Assembly (NCBI RefSeq): GCF_958979055.1
Contig: NC_084894.1
Span: 625,001 to 689,000 of the forward strand
Source of the DNA: Alnus glutinosa
Lineage: Eukaryota > Streptophyta > Magnoliopsida > Fagales > Betulaceae
Direction of reading: 5' to 3'
DNA length: 64,000 nt
Positions 52,981 through 62,500 of the stretch are shown here, in pieces. Made by a program: the position numbers and the translations under genes. The notes beneath the pieces were generated by a model. The model was not told the origin of the DNA. It did not search any database and saw only the letters and a program-made list of their open reading frames with translations. Positions within the stretch are counted from its first letter, which is position 1. The number at the start of each line of letters is the position of its first letter.

Positions 52981-55900
52981 ACCATGGTGGCCGATTTAAT
53001 AGGGAGCATATGGTCACATAAGTTGGTGGGGACATATCACATTACCCTGACCCATATGATAGAGATGAGTTGTCATTTATTGAGATAGAGAGGGTAGTTA
53101 GGACTTATGGGTATGGTCCTGGTGACCTAATTTACTATAATCTACCTACCAAGAGTCTGGATGAAAGGCTACAACTTATTTCTTCTGATCATGATGTCAT
53201 TCAAATGGTGGAGCACCATAGGGAGCATGGAATTGTAGAGTTATATTTGGTTGACTTTGGCGTAGTAGATGTAGAAGTAGAAGTACATGGAGAAAAGGGT
53301 ATTGTTGATGAGGAAGAGGAAGAAGAATATGAGAGAGTGTCTGTAGACAGAAGTGACCCATTCTGGAATCAGGTTCTAACTGATGACTCCGATGCTTATG
53401 ATTTAGATGCAGAGGTGGGATTAGAATATGATGATGTTGGAGTAGATGAAGGGTTTGGACTACAACCAAAAGATGTTGTGGATCAGGAGGTTGGAGTAGA
53501 AGCAGCAGTTGGTGAAGCAGAAGAGGAAGAGGGTGAGGGTGAAGGTGAAGGTGAAGGTGAAGGTGAAGGTGAAGGTGCGGGTGGGGGACAGGGTGAAGGT
53601 GAGGATTATTCAGATATTTTCGGTAGTGATGGACTGATCTCACCTATTGCTAGTGATGAAGAGGGTGCAGCTGAGGTTGAGTCTTCAAGACGGCCCTGTG
53701 TCACCAAGAGGGTTCCATTTAGTAAGGATGATTTGAAAGATCCGATTTTGCAGCGAGGTAACACTTTTCGGGATGTGTATGAGTTTAGAAAAGCCATTAA
53801 GTAGGCCTCTGTATTGAAAGGGAAGGACTTGACTTACGAAAAGAATTCCAGGACTAAATGCATTGTAGTGTGTGCAGACAAGAATTGTAAGTGCAGAGTT
53901 TATGGGAGGCAGTTGAAAGATGAGTCCACGTTCATGCTAATTTCAATTGGGCCTAGACATACATGCCCTAGGAGGTACAAGAATCACTTGATCACTTTGA
54001 ATTGGGTTGCCGAGGAGTGCATGGACTGTTTTCGGGATCAGCCGAACATGCCTATAGATGTCCTGAAGAAAAAGGTGAAGAAGAAGTGGAATGTTGAAAT
54101 CCAGGATAGTTCCTTATATAGGGCTAGGAAGAAGGCACAACAGACCATTTATGGAAAGTTGGGTGAGCAATACTATCGATTATGGGACTACTGTGCAGCA
54201 ATTAGAAGCACAAATGTTGGGAGTTGTGTTATTCTGATGGTTGAGAGACCTATGCCCGAAGTGCCTTGTAGATTCCAGAGGATGTACATGTCATTGGCAG
54301 CCATGAAAAATGGATTCAGAGATGGGTGTAGGCCTATCATAAGCCTTGATGCATGTTTCTTAAAGGAAGTTTACAAGGGACAGTTAATGGCAGCTATTGG
54401 AAGGGATGTCAATGATAACATGTATCCAATTGCAATAGCTGTGGTGGAGGCAGAGACTAAGGACAGCTGGACATGGTTTCTCGAGGCCTTATTAGCAGAT
54501 CTTGGCCCTAGGGGTCCACATGGGTGGACTTTCATTTCAAATAGACAAAAGGTAAATATTAAATATATCTTTTTTTATGATTTACATGTCTTGTATGTGA
54601 TTTGGTATGTTAAATCTAATGAATTTGATAGAGATATTGTTTTCATGTGTGCAGGGATTGGTACCAAGCCTACATGAGGTGTGTCCTCATGCTGAACATC
54701 GAACATGTGTGCGGCACTTATATGCCAATTTCAAAGACAATGGTCATAGGGGGGGTGTTATTGAAGGACCTGCTGTGGAGAGCTGTTTCATCTTACACAC
54801 AGACTGGATTTTATGCTGCAATGGAGGAGCTCAAGGGACTAAACCTTAAAGCACATGAGTACCTAGAAAAGGTTGACCCTAGAACCTGGTGTAGAGGATG
54901 GTTCAACACAAGCACAAAGTGTGACCTTCTGCACAACAACTTGGCTGAGTGCTTCAATAGCTGGATCCTTAAGTTTCGGGATAAGACCATCTTGACAATG
55001 TTGGAAGGAATCAGGGGCAACTTAATGAGAAGGTACCAAAGGAAGAGAGATGCTATAAGGGCCATGGAGGGGAATGTGGGGCCAAAAATTAAAGAGAAGT
55101 TGGAGATAGAGGAAGATGAGGCCAGCCATTATACACCAAGTTTTGCTGGTGATGGTTTATTTGAGGTTGATTGCAAGGGCAGGAAGTATGTGGTCAATTT
55201 GTGCCAGAGAACATGTGGGTGTAGAAAATGGGATGTCTCTGGCATCCCATGTTGTCATGCCATCTCGGCAATATGGCATGGTGGATGCAACCCAGATGAT
55301 TATTTGAGTCATTACTTTGGAAAGGAGATGTACTTAAAGGCATATGCACCCATCATTTACCCTGTACCAAGTGAGGAGCAATGGGTTAGGACAAATCAAC
55401 CGAAGATTGAACCACTTAAGTCAAGAGCAACTATAGGTAGACCTAAGAAAGTTAGAAATAGAGGTGCTGATGAGACATCAAATCCATTCTCAGTTAGAAA
55501 GGGTGGCAAGAAGAACCAATGTGGGATGTGCAAGAAATATGGTCACAATACAAGAACATGCACTGTTAGGATGAGGCATGTTGAAAGACAACAACGTAGG
55601 AGAACTTCCTACAGAGAACTTCCTACAGAGAACATGCTGCAGATACTGATTGCAATCTTGACAGGGTAATGTTTCTTCTTTGTGATTGTTTAGCATACAT
55701 TTAGTACCTAAAGGCATATGCTTCTTTATACTGTGAGTTTAATATGTTTGTGTTGTTTTGTGATGGTTTCTGACATTTGATGTGTTCATTTTAGTTGGGT
55801 GAATCCTCCAGTGCACCATCTGTGGGCCATTTCAGTGCACCAACATCTACTGCCCCATCTACTGACAATCCTACTGTACCAACAAGGGGTTGGGGTCGAA

Positions 55901-56727
55901 AGAGGGTAAGAGCAAGAGGAGAGGGTACAAGCACTACATCTACTGCACCAAGTAGGGGTGAGAAGAGCACTAGAGGAACGGGAGCAAGCACAAGATATAC
56001 TAGGAAGGAGGCCAGTACCAGTTTGGCAACTAGAAGCAGAGTTGGTGGAAGATTAAGAGCACATCCTACACAAACTAACCCAAACACTCGAGGAAAGGTG
56101 ATGCTTGACCTCACTAGGAACCCTTCTGGACCACCCAAGGTTCCAGGAGGTGGACCTGCATGCTCATGGGGTCCTCCCAGGGTTGCAGGTGGCATAACTT
56201 TCAGACTAACTCCTCCTGACTTTGACATAAGCAAGATAAAAGTAACAAGTTCTGACATTCCTCCACCTGTAGGCAAAAAGGATAAAGGAAAGAAGAAGAT
56301 TTGGCAAGTCTGATGTGTATTTTTGGATATGTGTTGTACATTTTGGAAGGGCATGGACAACATTGTTATGATGTATATTTTCAGTTAGTGTTGTGTATTT
56401 TGGAAGGGCATGGACAACATGGTTTTCAGGATGTATTAACTTAACTCATGATATTTAACAGCATGGTTATGATTTGTAACTTATGTTATTTAACTTATGG
56501 TACTATTTTTTGGAAGGGTTTAATTTGTAATTTTAGTAGCTACATTTGATGTGTTTTGATGTTATTTGAGTAATGGAAGGTTAAGGAATTGTTATGCATT
56601 GGTTTGTTTTTGATGTCATTTGACTTTTGTGTAATGATTGGAGGAATTTGTTTGGTTTGTGATTGGATGAGTCTAGCTTTCCTATTCAGGTTTTTTATAC
56701 CAACAGGTTTACAGGAACACATATATA

Positions 56728-57204
56728 AACCATTTTGAAACCAAGTGGTTTATGATGGCATTTTGGTATTGTCTGTTATTGCCTTAATCTGTTGGTACCA
56801 ATTTTGGACCAAAAACAATAATTGGTAACAAATGGTACCAACAAGTTTACAGAGACATACCAAATTGGTCATTTACAAGTTCTTTGGAACCAACATAGCA
56901 TTACAGAATATCACTCAATGATAACATTTACCATTTTGAAACCAAATTGTTTATGATGCTATTTCTGGTATTGTCTGTTATTGGCATTATTTCCTTAATT
57001 TGTTGGTACCAAATGTTGTTTATAACTCTGTGAACTTCTTGTTAACAAATAGACCAATTAAATGACCAATAACATTCATCCAATTTTGGTACCAATTTTG
57101 AACCAAAAACGATAATTGGTAACAAATTGTAGTAACAAGTTTACAAAGACATACCATTTTGGTCATTTACAAGTTCTTTGGAACCAACATAGCAATTGAT
57201 ATCA
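56728..57204. repeat. Internal direct duplication in the MULE noncoding region
   Basis: Two copies share ACCATTTTGAAACCAA, GGTATTGTCTGTTATTG, AACAATAATTGGTAACAAA-like words and GGTCATTTACAAGTTCTTTG, ending GGAACCAACATAGCA. Copy 1 is about 56728-56902. Copy 2 is about 56929-57204 and contains extra sequence. It lies between the two MULE genes. Confidence 0.75.
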
Positions 57205-57434
57205 CCCATGAACAACAATATTTCAAAGATAACAACTACAATACACTTATCAAGGGAAATTCATAATCCGGCGAACAACTACAAACCAGTTACCACCCTT
57301 GAACACAATCCGACCAACACTTAAAACATTACAAGGCATTACATCATTACAAAAAAGTTTCATGCCAACATCATCCTCGATGCATTGCACTGGCTGTGAG
57401 ATTGATGATATACAAGCAACAACACAAATATCAC

Positions 57435-58006
57435 TCATGAACAAACAAAGGCAAATTTGTACTTCCTCTCTACTGACCGAAGCTTCATCTTCTGTCTCTC
57501 TAGTTTCGACTTGTATTTCTCAGCTTCTTCCCTGCATTTATTAGCTTCATTCTTATTTATCTCAGCTTCAGACTTATATTTATCTGCTTCATCCGAGACC
57601 TGGGTTCCACTCAATTCCCGTTCAAGCTTCAAACTCTCGTGCCACTTTCTCAACCTCGACACAACTCTTAGACCGTATACACACATTTCAGGATCACACC
57701 ATAAAAAATAATCACATTTCACAGCTTCTTGCTGCATAATCGGAAAATCCCATCAATCAACACTTGTGGAACCCTTAGGAAAAAAAAATTGGGAAAACAG
57801 AGATGGAACCCTAAAGGGGAAAAAAAAAAAAATTGAAAACAAAGATGGAACCCTAAGGGGAAGAAATTATTTACCTTGTAATTTACACAAGAATAAAACC
57901 TTCTACCAAAATTTTCCATGGTGAAGGATGTCCACGAACATGCTTTCAATCCACATTTACACAGTGGACCAGTAGAGGTTGCCGAGCTCGATTCACTGTA
58001 GGACAT
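57435..58006 (-). CDS. GRF zinc-finger coiled-coil protein encoded in the MULE
   Basis: Two exons on the minus strand, 58006-57875 and 57731-57435, give 142 aa with a 143-bp intron and matching phase. The GRF-type zinc finger is split by the intron. Exon 1 carries CKCGLKACSWTS and ENFGRRFYSCVNYK, and exon 2 continues with CDYFLWCDPEMC. A Lys/Glu-rich coiled coil follows (repeats of EAEKYKS/EADKYKSEAEI), then the stop. GRF fingers bind nucleic acid in other proteins; small GRF proteins of this kind are abundant in plant genomes. The frame is intact, unlike the neighbouring transposase. Its role in the element is unknown; it could be a captured host gene or an accessory transposition gene. Confidence 0.75.
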
Positions 58007-58174
58007 AGGTTATGATCGCTTTCACGTGAAGAAGGGAAGAAATTAACTCATGCAAAAAAACCTACCTTTTCACGCGTTGATGGAGGTAGGCCGAAGCTGA
58101 GAGTGTATGTATGAGCTGAGAGTGTATCGATGTCTATGAGATAAGTGCTTTGTGAAGGAGGTTTCTGACTTGAT

Positions 58175-58394
58175 GTATCCGTTGAAGTCAGGGGCAAAGA
58201 AGACAAAACCCATTAAAAAAGTCACGTGGAAGTCACGTGAATCGACTTCCGTTGCGTTTTAACGCCGAGAACAGACGGAATGCCCTTCTGGGATTCATTT
58301 TGATAGTTAAAACCCCGAGTTCGAGAGGAATGATAATTCAGTACCCTTCTGTAAAAACGCGGTATAGTTCGATACCCTTTTGTGAAGTTATCCC
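58175..58394. repeat. MULE right terminal inverted repeat
   Basis: Mirror of 51386-51605 and equal in length. It lies outside the minus-strand GRF gene and probably contains that gene's promoter. Confidence 0.9.
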
Positions 58395-58474
58395 TATATA
58401 ATTTGTAGCTTTGTGGGGCTCATAATAAAAAGGGATATGATCTTTACACAATATCAATTACATAATTTTTACAT

Positions 58475-58841
58475 GGGATAAATATATTTTAGCCCCCCAA
58501 ACTACCACCCTTTCTCCGGATGGCCCCCCAAACTACCAATACTTAGATTCTGGCCCCTCAAACTACCACTTTCTGATTTTCTGGCCCCATCCGTCCATTT
58601 ATGCCGTCAATTTTAAACAAAAATCCGAAAATACCCTCATACACTTTGAAATTCTCACGATTAAGGGAGGGGTATTTTCGAGTTTTTGACCAATTTCTGT
58701 TAGAATTGACAGTATAAATAGACGGATGGGGCTAAAAAATTCGAAAGTAGTAGTTTGGGGGGCCAGAATCTAAGCATTGGTAGTTTGGGGGGCCATCCGA
58801 AAAAAGGGTGGTAATTTGGGGGGCTAAAATATATTTAACCC
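58475..58841. mobile_element. Foldback MITE, 367 bp, with 9-bp TSD
   Basis: The outer part of the left arm (GGGATAAATATATTTTAGCC) is the near-exact reverse complement of the right end (GGCTAAAATATATTTAACCC), and most of the two halves can pair. TTTTTACAT flanks it on both sides (58466-58474 and 58842-58850), a 9-bp target duplication that suggests Mutator-type mobilisation. It has no genes, and its ends are unlike those of the MULE 72 bp away. Confidence 0.88.
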
Positions 58842-58887
58842 TTTTTACATAATATACTTATATGGGTGGGATCATGTGGTGGGTGTG

Positions 58888-59035
58888 GAGTAATGTTTAT
58901 TGCACAGCTCTAACTATTTTTTTGTATGATCAATTATTGAATTTATTTTCTTATATATGAGGTCTAAATATTTAATAATTGATCTTAAAAAAAAATTATT
59001 AAAACTTTGTAAAAGTTGTGTAAGAAACATTACTT
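58888..59035. mobile_element. MITE with GAGTAATGTTT ends, copy 2
   Basis: Same family as 49632-49790. The left end is GAGTAATGTTTATTGCACAG and the right end is GTGTAAGAAACATTACTT. The interior word AATAATTGATCTTAAAAAAA is shared with copy 1. Confidence 0.7.
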
Positions 59036-59465
59036 GTGAGTGTGAGTGTGTTGTGTAAAAGTTATGTAATTGGTGTTGTGTAAATATATTTTTTCTACGA
59101 AAAACCTATATGTGAGAAGGATAGGATGAAGAAATGAATGATTTTGCTTCTAGTCCCCGGTGGCCGGTACTTTTTAGTTTTATAATGCATGACTTAAAAT
59201 GTTAAAACGGCCACTGGGGACCACCTCCCATCACATCTCCACCTACTCCTAGTATAACTTTTATAGGTAATGCTTGGGAGAAGCATTTTTTTCTGGAATT
59301 CATGGCACATGGAGAAGCACAATTTTCGGAATAGCCCTACCCAACTTTTATTATCTCAACTTTGTTTATTTATATAGGATCAACCCCACCCCAACTACTA
59401 TTGCATAACCCCAAGCGACATTGTGAACAATAGTTAGGTGGGTTGTCCATGAATCAGGCCCGTTT

Positions 59466-59486
59466 ATATATATATATATATATATA
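59466..59486 (+). promoter_or_regulatory. TA-rich promoter candidate of the acyl-activating enzyme gene
   Basis: A TATATA run ends about 34 bp before the start codon at 59520. It could supply a TATA box, but the leader would be very short, so the true start may lie upstream. Weak evidence. Confidence 0.3.
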
Positions 59487-59519
59487 GACAGAGAATGGCT
59501 ACACGTTCAGGGGAGGGAG

Positions 59520-62500
59520 ATGGGGAAGAGCATTAGCGAAGTTGGAGTGGAGGACTTGGTGGAGGCAGGACTAACGACAGAGGAGGCCCATGAATTCCAA
59601 AGGGTGCTTAAAGAAGTAGTTTCTGGAGCCAAAGAGTCTGACCCAAGAGAGGTGTGGCGCCAGCTGGTGGCTCGGAGGGTGCTAAAGCCGTGGCACCCAC
59701 ATGGGTTGCACCAGCTGGTCTACCACTCTGTCTATGCTCATTGGGACGCGTCCACCAATGGCCCCCCTCCTTACTGGTTCCCTTCTCTGTATGATTCTTG
59801 CTCCTCTCCTTCTGTCTATATATCCTCCTCTTTCACTCTTCTTTTAATTGTTCAAAGAGTAAATGTTCTGATTTCTACCTCTATTAACTGATCCCCCTGT
59901 TCTCTCTGTTTTCCAGATATCAGTCTAAACATACAAACTTGGGTCGTTTGATGGAAAAATACGGTCCAAAACTACTGGGGACATCATACAAGGATCCTAT
60001 TACAAGTTATAGCCTCTTTCAGAAGTTCTCTGTTCAGCATCCCGAGGTAAATGATCATTTTTTTGTCCCTACACTTCATGGTACATGCCACGTTTGATGC
60101 AAAATAGTAATTCAAACTAGAGGAATTGGGGTTTGATTGGAATTATGCATATGTCAATGATTTTCAGGCTTACTGGTCCATTGTTCTAAAAGAGCTTTCA
60201 GTTTCATTCCGCGGTGCCCCAAATTGCATTTTAGATACCACTGACAAATCGAAACATGGGGGAACATGGCTTCCCGGTTTAGTTTTGAATATTGCCGAAT
60301 CTTGTTTGCTGCCTAGAAGTCATCCAAGGAAAGAGGATAGTAGTGTGGCGGTTGTGTGGAGGGATGAGGGCTGTGATGATTCTGATATTAATCGAATGAC
60401 GTTGAAAGAATTTCGAGAACAAGTAATGTATGTTCTCACTTGATTCTATTTATCTTCAATTGACTGTATCATGCTAGTATAAGGTGCAGTAGAAATAGGT
60501 AGTGTTTCAGTGATTTCTAAATAGAAATTATGACATAGTTCTATATGCACTTCAGGGAATCTAATGCTTTTCAAGATCGAAATGAAATGATTGAGTTAAT
60601 GATGTACACTTGTTTTTAATTCTTGAATTTTCAGCCTAAATATGTTCAAAAAGAGTGCAAGTCTGACATTACTTAATGCACATTTTATTGCAAGAAGATA
60701 GATACACATCATCACAATCTCAGTTAATTGTTAAGTCCTTCATGACATACACGAGAACTTTAACACAAGTTGTATGTCAGATGTAGCAATTAAGTAGGCA
60801 TCATTTCCTCTAAGTGGCAGTACCGTAACCATTCAATATGTCTTCAAATAAGTGATGTTTTTGGGAACCTTTTTTTATTATTTTTGTTTAAAACCTTTTT
60901 CCACATTGATTAGAAACAAAGCCAATTTCCTACAAATGAAGGATATAGGACAATAATCAGGAGAAGGTCCCATCATGAGATAAAATATTAGAATCAAGTG
61001 CCTAAATGATCAAGAGCAACAAGGACAATAGAATGGGAATTGGAGAGGAGATATGGTGGGAAATTTATTCCCCGCTCCCTCCCCCAAAAAAAAAGATCAG
61101 TTCAAAACTTGAACTCTAATAAGAAAAAAATGAACAAAAAAAAAAAAAAACAATAGTTTGTCAGTAAATGCCAATGAACTCTAGCTCAAATGATATTCCA
61201 TCTTTTTATAAGAATTGGGTGCTGGGGGAGAATTGTAGGTTCAAGACCCACCAAATGAATGGGTAACTTTACTAATTAATTAAAAAAAGAACAAAAAACA
61301 AAACAATAGTTTCTCAGTAATTGCAGTTAAATTGTTGTTGCAATCTCCTTATATCTTATAAATGGAATATTTCAAAATTTTCATTCTATCAGCCAGTACA
61401 ACAGCACAAAATTTTGTGTTTTGGACTTGTAACATGTGCATAATAATAATAATTTTTTTGGAAGTATTGATAAGCAATTATGTAATTACTAACTCTCTCC
61501 ATAGTTTTACTGGGACCTAATCAGCGTTAATGTGAGATAGAGGAGAGGAGTAGAGTTGTACTTAGGAGCATGCTTTTGGTTATTCTCGTTTTGGCAAACC
61601 AAGCAGTGTTCCTATTATCTTCTATTTCTCCTAATGTGATTCACAGGTTGGTGGCAAATGCACTGGATGCAATATTTTCAAAGGGTGATGCAATTGCAAT
61701 TGACATGCCAATGACAGTCAATGCAGTTATCATATATATGGCAATTGTACTAGCAGGATGTGTTGTTGTATCAATAGCTGACAGCTTTGCTGCGAAGGAA
61801 ATTGCAACACGTTTGCGTGTGTCAAAAGCAAAGGGTGTCTTCACTCAGGTGATCATTCACTTCCATAAATCATCTGTTGCATTAAAAATGTGGGATCTTC
61901 TTGGGAAACAAGCTAAGTTGGCCTCAGATGTTAGTTAAAATCACCATTGGCAAGGATGTTTGTGTGTTAAATTGTGTTTTTTTGTCTAGTAAACCCCATA
62001 AATGAATAAGATGCTCAAAGGTGCAAAATGGTGGCATGACCAATCTGTCTTTTGCATAGTTATTTACTTTTGAATAGATATGTGATCTACTAAAAGTGTC
62101 CACTTCGACAGTCAAAGTCATTGAGTTTGAAGACCCTTACTTTATAACATTCAAATGAAGATTGTTTTGTATGATTGAGCTATTTGATCATTAATGTGGC
62201 TCATCACACATGTTGATTGTACTACATATATCCAGCTGTTACCAGTTGTGTTCTTGCAAGTATCTTCAATCCGGCATTTGGAGTTCATTAATAAATGGTT
62301 TCCAGAAGCTTATCTCTAAGCGTCCAACCCTAGTTCTATCTCGGGCTTCTTCTTGAATATTTTTCAATGTACGCCCCTTGCGAGGGACCTGGTGGAAATC
62401 TTCCAAAAATTAATTTTCCAACATTTGTGATAATTAAATACCATCTTTAATGGTTCTCCACATTTCCTCTTGTTTCCTAATAATTATGGTAATTTTTAAA

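Larger units (their letters stand above)
52403..56313 (+). pseudogene. mudrA-like MULE transposase, interrupted by a TRIM and point lesions
   Basis: It begins ATGTATCCAGAATTG (52403) and is cut by the Cassandra insertion after codon 12. It resumes at 52986 with GGRFNREHM. Then follow an acidic E/G-rich linker, the MULE transposase domain (ISLDACFLKEVYKGQLMAAI; the predicted E in NNLAECFNSW), a SWIM zinc finger (CGCRKWDVSGIPCCHAIS), a CCHC knuckle (CGMCKKYGHNTRTC) and a basic S/T-rich tail (55795-56313). Introns are 54552-54654 and 55666-55794. Lesions: TAA at 53019, TAG at 53802, an extra base in a 7-G run (about 54750) and a 14-bp tandem duplication (about 55605-55632). The usual second catalytic Asp in ISDRQKGL is Asn (54540-54542). 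Not functional. Confidence 0.88.
51386..58394 (+). mobile_element. Mutator-like element (MULE), 7.0 kb, with 220-bp TIRs and 9-bp TSD
   Basis: TATATAATT at 51377-51385 is repeated exactly at 58395-58403, the 9-bp target duplication typical of Mutator. The terminal inverted repeats run 51386-51605 and 58175-58394 (220 bp each, roughly 90% or more identical by eye) and begin GGAATAACTTCACAAAA or GGGATAACTTCACAAAA. Inside are a broken mudrA transposase gene (plus), a nested Cassandra TRIM, a noncoding region with internal duplications (56728-57204) and a GRF zinc-finger gene on the minus strand. The gene pair points inward, a two-gene arrangement like that of classical MuDR, but the second gene is of a different family. 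Confidence 0.93.

Noticed and set aside
53197-53643. 148-codon minus-strand frame rich in His and Leu
   Set aside because: Antisense shadow of the acidic E/G-rich repeat in the mudrA gene.
55791-56363. 190-codon minus-strand frame
   Set aside because: Antisense of the basic S/T-rich C-terminal exon of mudrA, whose plus-strand frame has the right composition and splice context.
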